From Mycolicibacterium parafortuitum (GTDB lineage: Bacteria > Actinomycetota > Actinomycetes > Mycobacteriales > Mycobacteriaceae), in the NCBI RefSeq assembly GCF_010725485.1, contig NZ_AP022598.1, forward strand, positions 2,418,001-2,482,000: a stretch of 64,000 nucleotides of DNA. Reading direction: 5' to 3'. Made by a program: the position numbers and the translations under genes. Positions 54,231 through 62,826 of the stretch are shown here, in pieces. Numbering within the stretch: position 1 is the first letter of the stretch; every line of letters begins with the position of its first letter. Below the pieces are notes generated by a model. That model was not told where the DNA came from. It saw nothing but the letters and a program-made list of their open reading frames with translations, and did no database searches.

Positions 54231-55786
54231 CGGCCCAGCACGGCCATCGCCGCGTTGTGCCCGCCGATCCCCGACACCGCACCGCCACGGCGAGAACCTG
54301 AGCCGCACAACAACACCCGGTCGTGCGCGGTGGCGACGCCCCAGCGCTGGGCGGGCGTCTGCAGCGGTTCGTCGTCCTCGGCGAAGGGCCAGTCCAGCGC
54401 GCCGTGGAAAATGTTGCCTCCGGTCATTCCCAGTGTGTCCTGCAGATCGGCCGTCGTCTTGGCTTCGATGCACGGCCGGCCGGCGGCGTCGGTCAGTATC
54501 ACGTCTTGAACAGGTTCGGCCAGAACAGAATTGAGTGAGTCCAGCACCGCGGCGGTCAGGATGTGGCGAATCTGGTCCGGCGGCGTGCCCACCGTCAGCG
54601 TGTGCGGGGTGTGCAGGCCGAACACCGTCAGGGTGTGTGCCCCGCCCTCGCGCAGGGTCGGCGACAGGATGGACGGGTCGGCCAGTGAGTGGCAGTAGAT
54701 CTCGCACGGCAGCGGCTCGGGCACCGATCCGCCGACCGCCTGCCGGTAGGCGTTCGCGAGCTGGCTGTAGTTCTCGTTGATGTGGAATGTTCCGCCGAAA
54801 GCCTGTTCCGCGGTGACACTTTGATCGCGCAGCCGGGGCAGACGCCGCAGCATCAGGTTCACCTTGATCTGTGACCCCGGTGCGATGTCGGGTTCGTCCT
54901 CGCCGAGCAGACGTGCCAGCACGGCCGGGGTGACATTGGCCAGCACCCGCTCGGCGGCGACTCGATGGTCGCCGTCGCCGTCGCGGTAACTCACCTCGCC
55001 GTCCGGGGTGATCGCGTAAACGTCTGCGCCGGTGCGGATCTGCGCACCGAAGCGCGTCGCGGCCGCCGCGAGCGCGCCGGTGACCGCGCCCATACCGCCG
55101 ATCGGCACGTCCCATTCGCCGGTGCCCCCGCCGATCAGGTGGTACAGGAAGCACCGGTTCTGGATCAGCGTGTCGTCGTCGAGCCCGGCGAACGTGCCGA
55201 TCAGCGCGTCGGTCGCCATCACGCCGCGGACCAGGTCGCTGGACACCGCCGCGGTGATGGCCTCGCCGACGGGCTGATCGATCACGTCGTGCCAGGCCCG
55301 CTGCGCCTCCGGTCCGCCGTCGGCCGCCACCGCGGTGCGCAACTCCGATCGTGTGCGCAGTGGCTCGGTCAACGTCGGCCACATCCGTGCGGTGACGGTC
55401 GCGCAGCGGCGGTAGAACTCGGTGAACCCGGCCTCGTCGGCGGCGGCACCCACGGCGCCGAATGTCGAGGACGGTCCGACCAGCAGGCCGGTGCGCCCGC
55501 CGGTGGCGGGGTCGGGCGTGTAGGACGAATACCGCCGGCGGGCCAGCCGGACCTGCGCGCCGAGGTCGTCGACGATGCGCGGCGGCAGCAGGCTGACCAG
55601 ATACGAGTAGCGGGACAGCCGCGCGTCGACGCCGTCGAACGGATGCGCCGACACCGCCGCACCTCCGACCTGGGCGAGGCGTTCGAGCACCAGGACGCGC
55701 CGGCCTGCCTGGGCCAGATAGCCGGCCGCGACCAGGCCGTTGTGCCCGCCTCCGACGATGACGGCATCCCAGTGCGAGGTCTCCAT
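54227..55786 (-). CDS. CrtI/phytoene desaturase-like FAD oxidoreductase (Rv0897c-like)
   Basis: The 519-residue flavoprotein starts with the FAD dinucleotide-binding fold (WDAVIVGGGHNGLVAAGYLAQAGRRVLVLERLAQVGG) and ends with the conserved FAD-binding ACG-type region (RVLLCGSGSRRGGAVSGIGGHNAAMAVLG). Both fit the phytoene desaturase/all-trans-retinol saturase-like clade. ATG 55786 is chosen; the upstream extension overlaps the preceding gene. It is 8 bases after the secreted-protein gene. The substrate is unknown. Confidence 0.92.
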   Translation of the reverse strand: METSHWDAVIVGGGHNGLVAAGYLAQAGRRVLVLERLAQVGGAAVSAHPFDGVDARLSRYSYLVSLLPPRIVDDLGAQVRLARRRYSSYTPDPATGGRTGLLVGPSSTFGAVGAAADEAGFTEFYRRCATVTARMWPTLTEPLRTRSELRTAVAADGGPEAQRAWHDVIDQPVGEAITAAVSSDLVRGVMATDALIGTFAGLDDDTLIQNRCFLYHLIGGGTGEWDVPIGGMGAVTGALAAAATRFGAQIRTGADVYAITPDGEVSYRDGDGDHRVAAERVLANVTPAVLARLLGEDEPDIAPGSQIKVNLMLRRLPRLRDQSVTAEQAFGGTFHINENYSQLANAYRQAVGGSVPEPLPCEIYCHSLADPSILSPTLREGGAHTLTVFGLHTPHTLTVGTPPDQIRHILTAAVLDSLNSVLAEPVQDVILTDAAGRPCIEAKTTADLQDTLGMTGGNIFHGALDWPFAEDDEPLQTPAQRWGVATAHDRVLLCGSGSRRGGAVSGIGGHNAAMAVLGR

Positions 55787-55794
55787 GAAGCCCT

Positions 55795-56430
55795 TCACGC
55801 CTTGGTGCCCGCCCGTGCGCAGGCCATCTGCGCTGCTTCGGTGTGGCTGTTCAATTCGGTTGCGGCGTTGTTGAACCGGTCGACGTCGACGCGCAGACCC
55901 ATCAGCAGAAGCAGCTTCACCGCGCCCATCGACCACGTCCGCATCGGCGCGGCGACATCGGGCTGCAGCCCGGGCACCCGCGACGCTTCCACTGCCAGAG
56001 ACGCAGCCTCACGCAACCCGGCACGCCCGTAGGCGTTGTTCTGCGCGACGATCGGGTCGAGATAGTCGGGGTTCTTCTCTCCGATTGCGAGCACGTTGGC
56101 GAACTCGCCGTAGCTCAGCGCGGCGGTGTCGAGCGCCCGGGCGAACTGCCGGCACGCGGCGACGGCCTCCGGCGCGGCGTCGACCGGCTCGGGCGGCATC
56201 GCGTCGACGGGGGCGGCCGGAAGGGCGGCGACATCGTCGGGTGCCGGGGGTGGCGGGGCGGGCTGGGCTACCCCGACGGGAACCCAGGTCAGCGCCACGA
56301 CGCACGCCACCGTGCTCGCGGCCAGGATTCGCACCGTCGACGTGATGGCGAACCTCCCCAGATGCGGTGTGGGCCGGGCATTTCGCTCGCGTTTGCGAGC
56401 CGAAGCCCTGACCGGCAACGCCGCGTGCAT
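55795..56430 (-). CDS. Exported protein of unknown function
   Basis: The protein has a hydrophobic export segment (VRILAASTVACVVALTWVPVGVAQP), a Pro/Ala-rich linker, and a helical domain with two cysteines (EAVAACRQFARALDTAALSYGEFANVLAI ... SHTEAAQMACARAG). ATG 56430 gives 211 residues with a long basic N-terminus; GTG 56334 would give a tidier signal peptide but has a ribosome-binding site at poor spacing. It precedes the CrtI-like gene by 8 bases and is divergent from the MspA locus. No domain is recognised. Confidence 0.75.
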   Translation of the reverse strand: MHAALPVRASARKRERNARPTPHLGRFAITSTVRILAASTVACVVALTWVPVGVAQPAPPPPAPDDVAALPAAPVDAMPPEPVDAAPEAVAACRQFARALDTAALSYGEFANVLAIGEKNPDYLDPIVAQNNAYGRAGLREAASLAVEASRVPGLQPDVAAPMRTWSMGAVKLLLLMGLRVDVDRFNNAATELNSHTEAAQMACARAGTKA

Positions 56431-56526
56431 TAAAGTCACTCCGTACAGTCCCCGGGCGTTTGCTGTCGAGAAACCCCGGGGCTCGATCATTCTAGCGATG
56501 TCGATTCTGGGGGAAGGCACTCCTGC

Positions 56527-57204
56527 ATGCGTTTTCGGGCCGTTGCGGCGACCTGCTCGGTGCTGGTCGCAGTGCTGGGGGTGACCCCACCGGCGGTGGC
56601 CCAGCCGGTGCCGCCGCCGGATCCCGTGGCGCCGGCCTCCGAATCTCTTCCGCTGTCACCCGACGTCGTCGCCTCCGCGCCGTCGGGCCGTCTGACGACC
56701 CCGGACGGCTGGGAGTTGACGGTCGGAGCCAAGGACGAGACCCAGGTCGCAGTGGCGCCGCTGACCACGGCGCTGACGTCGCGTGAGTACGTCGTCGGCG
56801 GCACGTTCACCGCAACGGTGACCGGGACGGGTGCGACGAAGCTCAGCGGGGGTTCGCTGGTCGTCGGCTACCGGATCGGGTGCGGCATCGTCGGTGGTCC
56901 GGTGGAGGTGTTCGCCACCACCGGGGCGACCCCGCGGTTCGGTATCGACGCGGTGCTGGGCGAGGTGATCGTCCCGTTCAACAACCAGATCAAAATCAAC
57001 CTGCGGCCCGGAACCGTGACGTTGGTTCCGGTGGGGGAGAAACAGTTCAAAGGCTCCGACGCCCGGGTGACGGTCACCGGGTTCCGGATCAAGACCGACG
57101 GGTGCGTCGGGCAGTCGTTCATCCAGTCGTACGCGACGCTGACCGTGAACACCACGGACACCTCGGACATCGTCACGTACGCCGGCCAGGTCAAGGTGGT
57201 CTGA
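56527..57204 (+). CDS. MspA-family porin, copy 1
   Basis: The 225-residue protein has a signal peptide (about 1-25, ending VAQ) and the MspA-type strand pattern: LTTPDGWELTVGAKDETQVAVAPLTTALTSREYVVGGTFTATV, GYRIGCGI and DGCVGQSFIQSYATLTV. MspA proteins form octameric outer-membrane (mycomembrane) channels for small hydrophilic solutes. A cysteine pair (IGCGI, DGCVGQS) could form a disulfide. Its ATG is 96 bases from the divergent exported-protein start. It is followed by a second copy after 1 base. Confidence 0.9.
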   Translation: MRFRAVAATCSVLVAVLGVTPPAVAQPVPPPDPVAPASESLPLSPDVVASAPSGRLTTPDGWELTVGAKDETQVAVAPLTTALTSREYVVGGTFTATVTGTGATKLSGGSLVVGYRIGCGIVGGPVEVFATTGATPRFGIDAVLGEVIVPFNNQIKINLRPGTVTLVPVGEKQFKGSDARVTVTGFRIKTDGCVGQSFIQSYATLTVNTTDTSDIVTYAGQVKVV

Positions 57205-57205
57205 C

Positions 57206-57871
57206 GTGAGGACGGCACAGGTGTGGGGCGCGCTGGCGACGGCGGCTCTGCTGTGGGCGCCGATACCGGTCACGTCCGCGCAGCCCGCCGACCCGGAGGT
57301 GCAACCGGTGGCCGAACTCGCCCCGCCGCCCGACGGCGCGGTGCCGTCCGGTCCGCCCGGCACGGTCGTGACACCGGACGGTTGGGAACTGTCTGTATCG
57401 GCTCGCGACGAAACCCAGATCGCGGTCGCACCGCTGACCACCGCGCTGTCGTCGCGCGAGTACCTGGTGGCCGCGACGTTCGAGGGCAGCGTGTCCGGTG
57501 ACGGCAGCATCCCGACGACCGGCGGAACGCTGGAGGTCGGCTACCAGATCGGTTGCGGCATCACCCTCAACGTCGTCAAGCTCAACGGCTCCGCGGGGAT
57601 CACGGCGCGACTGCACCCGCTCACCAGCTCGGTCGACTTCCCGGTGACCGCGCAGATCGAGGTGTTCCCGCAGCCGGGTGAGGTCACCACCGTCCAGCTG
57701 ACCCAGAAGTCGTTCGAGGGCACCCGCCCCCGGGTCACGGTCAAGGACGTCCGCATCAAGGTCGACGGCTGCGTCGGACAGTCGTTCCTGCGGTCGTACG
57801 CGGTGCTGACCAGCTCCACCGACGCGGCCGACGACATCGTCGCCTACTACGGCGTCACGAAGGCGGTCTGA
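57206..57871 (+). CDS. MspA-family porin, copy 2
   Basis: The 221-residue paralog of the preceding gene has a signal peptide (about 1-26, ending TSAQ) and the same motifs (VTPDGWELSVSARDETQIAVAPLTTALSSREYLVAATFEGSV; GYQIGCGI; DGCVGQSFLRSYAVLTS). It starts GTG 57206, 1 base after the first copy's stop, and runs to 1 base before the next gene. Two adjacent subunits suggest a hetero-oligomeric pore, which is inference. Confidence 0.9.
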   Translation: MRTAQVWGALATAALLWAPIPVTSAQPADPEVQPVAELAPPPDGAVPSGPPGTVVTPDGWELSVSARDETQIAVAPLTTALSSREYLVAATFEGSVSGDGSIPTTGGTLEVGYQIGCGITLNVVKLNGSAGITARLHPLTSSVDFPVTAQIEVFPQPGEVTTVQLTQKSFEGTRPRVTVKDVRIKVDGCVGQSFLRSYAVLTSSTDAADDIVAYYGVTKAV

Positions 57872-57872
57872 G

Positions 57873-58376
57873 ATGCGTTGGCGTGCGGCGGTATCTGTCG
57901 GGATGCTGGGTGCCGGCCTGATGCTCGCCCCTTGCGTGGGTGCGCAGCCGGCACCGGCGCCGGCACCGCCGCCTGCCGATCCGCGGTTCCCGCTGGCGCA
58001 GAGCGATGCGCCCGCCCAGATCGCGGGCGGACTGCCCGCGCTGCCCGACCTGTCCGGGCAGACCCCGAACGAGTTCCTGCTCGGTCAGCACGCCGCGCCC
58101 GCGCCGCCGGGCCAGGCGCCGGTCGCACCGATCAACCTGAACCCGTTCAACAACACCTATCTGCTGCCGCAGCACCTCGTGCCGTCGGCGCCCGGGCAGG
58201 GCGAACTCTTCGGTATCCCGCCCGGTCAGGAACTCGCCGATGCAAATGGGATGGAATTCCTGAAGCGGCTCTACGACACTTATCGGGCGGGCGGTCTCGA
58301 GGGTGGGCTGCTCGGCCAACGGGGGCTGGACTCATTGAACAAGCCGCTGCCCGTCGAACCACCACCGCACCCGTGA
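57873..58376 (+). CDS. Exported Pro-rich protein in MspA locus
   Basis: The 167-residue protein has a signal peptide (MRWRAAVSVGMLGAGLMLAPCVGAQP) and a Pro/Ala-rich mature region containing APINLNPFNNTYLLPQHLVPSAPGQGELFGIPPGQELADANGMEFLKRLYDTYRAGG. No known domain is recognised. It starts 1 base after the second porin's stop, so it is co-transcribed and probably acts with the porins at the cell envelope. Confidence 0.83.
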   Translation: MRWRAAVSVGMLGAGLMLAPCVGAQPAPAPAPPPADPRFPLAQSDAPAQIAGGLPALPDLSGQTPNEFLLGQHAAPAPPGQAPVAPINLNPFNNTYLLPQHLVPSAPGQGELFGIPPGQELADANGMEFLKRLYDTYRAGGLEGGLLGQRGLDSLNKPLPVEPPPHP

Positions 58377-58384
58377 GGACTGGG

Positions 58385-59377
58385 ATGAAGATCAACAGGT
58401 TGGGGCGTTCGTCGGTGGCCGCGGTGTCGGCGGTGTGCCTGGTGGTCCCGGCGGTGACGTTCGAGGTGGCGCCGAGGGCGGCAGAGGCCGTCACCGAGCA
58501 CGTCGTACCGGCGTTGGCCTCGCTCGTCGCGCCGCGGGACCAGTTCACGGTCGCACCGTTTCCCGGCTCGGGCATCTCGGATCTCGGCGGCACACCGGCG
58601 CCGAAGGTGGTCGTCGAACCCGTGCCCGCGGCGTCGGTGGACGGCTCATCGCGACCCGTGCTGGAGCCGTACGTCCTGGTGCAGGAGACCGGTGTCGAAC
58701 TCGTCGACCCCCGCAGCGGCCACCGGGCCTCGGCCGCGGCGCTGACGCCGGCGGATTTCCTCAACGCGATGACCGCGGCGGGTTACCTGGTGGTGGCGGT
58801 GCCGTCGCTGTTCGTGACGATCCCGTTCCAGCTTCTCACCGGGCAGAGAGCGGCGATCACGAAGTCACTCAACCAGATCATCCAGGCCGCCAACGCGATA
58901 CTGAAACTGGTCAACAAACAGATTCCGCCGATTCCGGTGCCGCCGACCCCTCAGACCGCAGGATTGGCGTCAGGGCCGGCAGCTCTCGATGAGGTACCGG
59001 ACCGTGAGCCGGTCGGCCAGAACGAATCCGATAGCGGTGACCAACCCGACCGTGGTATCGACCGCGCGGAGGCGCCCGCGCCTGGCGGGGCGGCAGCGGC
59101 ATCCTCCGGGGAGGCCGGACGCGTCCCCGTGCAGCCGGGACCTGCGGCCGAATCGGACGACAGCGACGACGCGGCCGCGGATGAGCAGGACGTCGCCGAG
59201 GACCGCGATTCGGCCGAGGATCGTGATGTGGCGGAGTCGGCGCCCGTGACGAAGGACGGCGACAGCGACGGCGACACCGAGACCGACCGTGACGACGATG
59301 CCGGGCGCACGCCCGGCAAGCCGGCCACCGACCGCGAATCGGCGAAAGCCGGGACATCCGGCTCGCCCGGCGAGTGA
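58385..59377 (+). CDS. Exported protein with acidic disordered tail in MspA locus
   Basis: The 330-residue protein has an N-terminal export segment (RSSVAAVSAVCLVVPAVTFEVAPRAAEA), a hydrophobic central stretch (FLNAMTAAGYLVVAVPSLFVTIPFQLLTG, then a helix ITKSLNQIIQAANAILKLVNKQI) and a 120-residue acidic low-complexity tail (DSDDAAADEQDVAEDRDSAE and similar). It starts 8 bases after the preceding gene. No domain is recognised. The central hydrophobic segment could anchor it in a membrane. Confidence 0.83.
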   Translation: MKINRLGRSSVAAVSAVCLVVPAVTFEVAPRAAEAVTEHVVPALASLVAPRDQFTVAPFPGSGISDLGGTPAPKVVVEPVPAASVDGSSRPVLEPYVLVQETGVELVDPRSGHRASAAALTPADFLNAMTAAGYLVVAVPSLFVTIPFQLLTGQRAAITKSLNQIIQAANAILKLVNKQIPPIPVPPTPQTAGLASGPAALDEVPDREPVGQNESDSGDQPDRGIDRAEAPAPGGAAAASSGEAGRVPVQPGPAAESDDSDDAAADEQDVAEDRDSAEDRDVAESAPVTKDGDSDGDTETDRDDDAGRTPGKPATDRESAKAGTSGSPGE

Positions 59378-59419
59378 TATGTGAGGGTGAGAAGAACCGT
59401 TCGCTCGGAGAGGAGCGCC

Positions 59420-59704
59420 ATGGCGCGCATATGGGCGGCCGCCGCGGCCGCCACAGGCATGATCACCGCAGTCGCCGTCGCACCGATCGCGGTCGCGCAG
59501 CCGTCACTGCCGCAGGCCGGAAACGAGACCCCGGGCGCGACGATCAGGCAGCTGACCCAGGCCGGCTACGACGTCGAGGTCAACTGGGTCGCCGGGGAAC
59601 CGTCGAACATCCCGCTGTCGCAGTGCACCGTCACCCGCATCGACACGTCGGCGCCGCCGACGGCCTGGGTCTCGGTCAACTGCCCGCCGGACGGTTCGCA
59701 GTAG
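59420..59704 (+). CDS. Small secreted protein with paired cysteines
   Basis: The 94-residue protein starts at ATG 59420 (GAGAGGAG upstream). It has a signal peptide (MARIWAAAAAATGMITAVAVAPIAVAQ) and a short mature domain ATIRQLTQAGYDVEVNWVAGEPSNIPLSQCTVTRIDTSAPPTAWVSVNCPP with two cysteines probably forming a disulfide. The GYDVxxNWV pattern recurs in small exported mycobacterial proteins, but I know no function. Confidence 0.83.
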   Translation: MARIWAAAAAATGMITAVAVAPIAVAQPSLPQAGNETPGATIRQLTQAGYDVEVNWVAGEPSNIPLSQCTVTRIDTSAPPTAWVSVNCPPDGSQ

Positions 59705-59707
59705 CCC

Positions 59708-59959
59708 TCAGTTGAGGTAGCCCTCGACCTCGCCCTCAGGCCGCACCGACGCGCTGTCGGGATCGCCGCCGCTGTCGCGCAGCGCGCGGCGCTGACGCAG
59801 CAGATCCCAGCACTGGTCGAGTTGCGTCTCGACCGATTTGAGCCGGGCGTGTTCCTCGCTCGCGTCGATCTCGCGGTGCTGCAACCGGTCGCGCAGTTCA
59901 CGCTCCTCGGCGACGAGCTCGTTGACGTATTTCAGGATGTCTTGGTCACTGGCCACCAT
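59708..59959 (-). CDS. DUF2630 protein (Rv0898c-like)
   Basis: The 83-residue protein is predicted to be a helical coiled coil (DILKYVNELVAEERELRDRLQHREIDASEEHARLKSVETQLDQCWDLLRQRRALRDSGGDPDSASVRPEGEVEGYLN). It corresponds to Rv0898c, which adjoins the CrtI-like gene in M. tuberculosis; here the porin locus separates them. It is convergent with the small secreted gene (3-base gap) and divergent from FKBP. Function is unknown. Confidence 0.92.
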   Translation of the reverse strand: MVASDQDILKYVNELVAEERELRDRLQHREIDASEEHARLKSVETQLDQCWDLLRQRRALRDSGGDPDSASVRPEGEVEGYLN

Positions 59960-60008
59960 CCCAGTGTGCAGTGCTTTCCAGGACCCGGCTGCGGTCTAGG
60001 GTGAGCGA

Positions 60009-60371
60009 ATGGCTACCAAACCAGAGATCGAGTTCCCCGACGGCCCGGCACCCACCGAGTTGGTGATCGAAGACCTCGTCGTCGGCGACGGTGCGGAAGC
60101 CGTGCCGGGTGCCAACGTCGAGGTGCACTATGTCGGCGTCGAATACGACACCGGCGAGGAGTTCGACAGCTCGTGGAACCGGGGCGAATCCATCGAGTTC
60201 CCGCTGCGCGGACTCATCCAGGGATGGCAGGACGGCATCCCCGGGATGAAGGTCGGCGGCCGCCGGAAGCTGACGATCCCGCCGGAGCAGGCCTACGGAC
60301 CCGCGGGCGGCGGGCACCGGCTGTCCGGAAAGACGCTGATCTTCGTCATCGACCTGCTCGGCACCCGCTGA
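60009..60371 (+). CDS. FKBP-type peptidyl-prolyl cis-trans isomerase
   Basis: The 120-residue single-domain FKBP has the core pattern VEVHYVGVEYDTGEEFDSSWNRGESIEFPLRGLIQGWQDGIPGMKVGGRRKLTIPPEQAYGP, containing the aspartate and tryptophan that line the active site. No signal peptide is present, so it is cytoplasmic. It would accelerate proline isomerisation in folding. It is convergent with prrB. Confidence 0.93.
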   Translation: MATKPEIEFPDGPAPTELVIEDLVVGDGAEAVPGANVEVHYVGVEYDTGEEFDSSWNRGESIEFPLRGLIQGWQDGIPGMKVGGRRKLTIPPEQAYGPAGGGHRLSGKTLIFVIDLLGTR

Positions 60372-60391
60372 CCGGACCCGCGAAATTGCAT

Positions 60392-60426
60392 TCCGGCAGG
60401 GCCTCACTCGCAATAGTTCTGCCGGG
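60392..60426. terminator. Weak stem-loop between FKBP and prrB
   Basis: TCCGGCAG (60392-60399) can pair with CTGCCGG (60419-60425) across a 19-base loop in the convergent spacer. There is no T-run. A bidirectional terminator role is possible. Confidence 0.35.
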
Positions 60427-60444
60427 ACGCAGTTTCGGGGGCAG

Positions 60445-61785
60445 CTAGCTCGGCGGCGGCAGGCACAGCAGCAGCCGCGCGCCGCCGAGCGGGCTGGCCT
60501 GCAACGAGGCGGTGCCGCCGTGCAATTCGGCCTGCTGGGCGACCAGCGCCAGGCCGAGGCCGGACCCGGAGTGCGATGCCGTCGACCCGCGCGAGAATCT
60601 TTCGAACACCACGCGGCGTTCCTCTTCGGGCACACCGATCCCGTCGTCGTCGATCGCGATCTCGACGCCGTCCCTGGAGCTGACCGCCGACAGCTGCACC
60701 CGGGTGGCGCCACCGTGTTTGACCGCGTTGGCGATCGCGTTGTCCACCGCCAACCGCAACCCGGTCGGCAGCCCGACGATGATGACCGTCGGCGCGGGCA
60801 CCAGTGACACCTCGAGATCGGGGTAGACGCGCATCGCGTCGTGCGCGGCGCGGTCGAGCAGCTCGGTGATGTCGACAGGGACATGGTCGTCCTCGGTGGA
60901 CAACTCACCCTGGGCCAGCCGCTCCAGCGCGCCGAGGGTCGCCTCGATCCGCGACTGGGTGCGGATCACGTCGCCGAGCACTTCCTGGCGGCCGTCCTCG
61001 GTGAGTTCCAGCGTCGCGAGCACCTCGAGGTTGGTGCGCATCGCGGTCAGCGGGGTGCGCAGCTCGTGTGCCGACACCGACGCGAAGTCGCGCGCCGACG
61101 TCAGCGCCGCCTTGGTGCGGTCCTGCTCCCGCCACACACGCTGCACCAGTCCCTTGATCGCCTCGGCGATCTCGACGGCCTCGGTGGCCCCGCGGACGTC
61201 GATGTCGGGATCCTCGTCGCCCGCGTCGATCGCGCTGGTCTGCCGGGCCAGCTGCTTGAACGGACGCACAGCGAACGCGGCCAGCACCCATCCGCTGACA
61301 GCCGCGGCGCCGATCGCGAGTGTGCAGATGATCAGCACCCGACGATGCAGGTTGTTGATGTCGGCGATGGTCGCGTCGTAGGTGGCGCCGACGGCCAGCG
61401 ACATCGGTTGCGGTCCCGCCAGCGCCACCGTGCGTACCCGGTACCGCACCCCGTCGACATAGGTGTCGGCGTAGCCGGGCTCGAGTTCGGGCAGGACCAC
61501 TTCCGAATTGGACGCCGTCTGGCCGTCGCGGCGCACGGTGATCACGACGTCCTGGTCGTTGGGTGACGGCGGGATCTGGTCGAGGCCGCGCGGCAGGAAC
61601 GGGACGACGAAGCCGGCGGCCTCGTCGAGGCGACGGTCCAGCCGTTCGTTCCACGCGTCGGTGATGCCGAACCACACCACCGCCCCGGCGATGACGACGA
61701 CGATCGCGCCGGCGATCGCGCTGGTGAACGCGACCCGCTGCCGCAGCGACGGGGTGCGCCGGAAGAACCGCGACAGCGCGACCAC
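60445..61785 (-). CDS. prrB: Sensor histidine kinase PrrB
   Basis: PrrB is the membrane kinase of the PrrBA two-component system. GTG 61785 gives 446 residues, the length of M. tuberculosis PrrB; the frame continues upstream through prrA but is not coding there. Two transmembrane helices (IAGAIVVVIAGAVVWFGIT and CTLAIGAAAVSGWVLAAFAV) flank a sensor loop, followed by HAMP, the phospho-histidine in SAHELRTPL, N-box AVDNAIANAVKHGG, DDDGIGVP and GSGLGLAL. It starts 8 bases after the prrA stop. Confidence 0.96.
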   Translation of the reverse strand: MVALSRFFRRTPSLRQRVAFTSAIAGAIVVVIAGAVVWFGITDAWNERLDRRLDEAAGFVVPFLPRGLDQIPPSPNDQDVVITVRRDGQTASNSEVVLPELEPGYADTYVDGVRYRVRTVALAGPQPMSLAVGATYDATIADINNLHRRVLIICTLAIGAAAVSGWVLAAFAVRPFKQLARQTSAIDAGDEDPDIDVRGATEAVEIAEAIKGLVQRVWREQDRTKAALTSARDFASVSAHELRTPLTAMRTNLEVLATLELTEDGRQEVLGDVIRTQSRIEATLGALERLAQGELSTEDDHVPVDITELLDRAAHDAMRVYPDLEVSLVPAPTVIIVGLPTGLRLAVDNAIANAVKHGGATRVQLSAVSSRDGVEIAIDDDGIGVPEEERRVVFERFSRGSTASHSGSGLGLALVAQQAELHGGTASLQASPLGGARLLLCLPPPS

Positions 61786-61793
61786 GCGGCTGC

Positions 61794-62495
61794 CTACTGC
61801 TGCCGCAGGACGAATCCCACGCCGCGGACCGTGTGCAGCAGCCGCGGCGCACCGTTGGCCTCCAGCTTGCGCCGCAGATACCCGATGAACACGTCGACGA
61901 CGTTGGTGTCGGCGGCGAAGTCGTAACCCCACACCAGCTCGAGCAGCTGTGCGCGTGAGAGCACCGCGGTCTTGTGTTCGGCCAGCACGGCGAGCAGGTC
62001 GAACTCGCGCTTGGTCAGGTCGACGTCGACGCCGTCGACGCGGGCGCGCCGGCCCGGGATGTCGACCTCCAGCGGTCCGACGGTGATGGTCTCCGACGAG
62101 AACGTCGCGGTCGACCCGCGCCGCCGCAGCAGCGCCTTGACCCGCGCGACCAGCTCGGCCAGCACGAACGGTTTGACCAGGTAGTCGTCGGCGCCTGCCT
62201 CCAGCCCGGCGACCCGGTCGTCGACCGAGGACCGCGCCGAGAGCACGCAGACCGGTACGTCGTTGTCCATCGCCCGCAGCGCGGTCACCACCGACACCCC
62301 GTCGAGGACCGGCATGTTGATGTCGAGGACGATCGCGTCCGGCCGGGTTTCGGTGGCGCTGCGCAGCGCCTCCGCACCGTCGACGGCGGTGAAGACGTCG
62401 AAGCCGGACAGTCGCAGGCCGCGCTCGAGCGAGGCGAGGACGTCGGGATCGTCGTCGACCACGAGAACCCGGGGTGAGCCCGAACCACTGTCCAT
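61794..62495 (-). CDS. prrA: Response regulator PrrA
   Basis: The 233-residue OmpR-type regulator starts at ATG 62495 ([27 protein letters not shown]); a longer frame lacks homology. The phosphoacceptor D58 lies in [12 protein letters not shown], and K in [14 protein letters not shown]. The C-terminal winged helix ([50 protein letters not shown]) binds DNA. PrrAB is essential in M. tuberculosis and governs respiration and nitrogen responses. It is upstream of and co-transcribed with prrB. Confidence 0.97.
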   Translation of the reverse strand: MDSGSGSPRVLVVDDDPDVLASLERGLRLSGFDVFTAVDGAEALRSATETRPDAIVLDINMPVLDGVSVVTALRAMDNDVPVCVLSARSSVDDRVAGLEAGADDYLVKPFVLAELVARVKALLRRRGSTATFSSETITVGPLEVDIPGRRARVDGVDVDLTKREFDLLAVLAEHKTAVLSRAQLLELVWGYDFAADTNVVDVFIGYLRRKLEANGAPRLLHTVRGVGFVLRQQ

Positions 62496-62597
62496 GGACG
62501 CAATCTTGCCCGATGAATCGACGCCCTCGTGGGAGGCGGTGCCCGCGGATTGCGGGGAACTGATTGGCGAATGCGCCATTCGGCCCTCGACGTTTGC

Positions 62598-62774
62598 TCA
62601 ACACTGATCTTCAACCTGTTCATCGGGATCGTCCTCAACGCGATGGAGGAGGCGCGGATCAGGGATCGTGAAGAGCACGAGACCCGCGATCTGCTCGCCC
62701 GCCTGCGCGGTGCGCGAGAGGCGTTGGAGGACGCCGAACGGGAACTGCAGAAAGCGCCGCGCACGATCACCTGA
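62598..62774 (+). pseudogene. C-terminal remnant of a voltage-gated ion-channel-like protein
   Basis: STLIFNLFIGIVLNAMEEAR is the end of a pore-lining S6 helix and the start of the C-terminal tail of Ion_trans (NaV/KV-like) proteins, followed by a coiled-coil-like tail REEHETRDLLARLRGAREALEDAERELQKA. The five preceding helices and the pore loop are absent upstream, where prrA's start lies within about 100 bases. It looks like the 3' stump of a deleted channel gene. A short functional membrane peptide is possible but less likely. Confidence 0.6.
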
Positions 62775-62789
62775 CCAGCTGGGAAGCCG

Positions 62790-62820
62790 TTGACCTCAAT
62801 GTTTGTTGAGGTTCTACGGT
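62790..62820 (+). promoter_or_regulatory. MerR/SoxR-type promoter of ABC exporter
   Basis: ACCTCAA-TGTTTG-TTGAGGT (62793-62812) is a perfect 7-6-7 dyad whose core CCTCAA-N6-TTGAGG has the spacing of SoxR/MerR boxes. It lies between TTGACC (-35, 62790-62795) and TACGGT (-10, 62815-62820), a 19-bp spacer as in MerR-activated promoters. The -10 ends six bases before the ATG at 62827, so the transcript would be leaderless. Confidence 0.75.
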
Positions 62821-62826
62821 GATTAC

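Noticed and set aside
60445..62604. One continuous frame from upstream of prrA through prrB
   Set aside because: Only the part after GTG 61785 matches PrrB; the rest is another frame of prrA, so it is not a kinase-regulator fusion.
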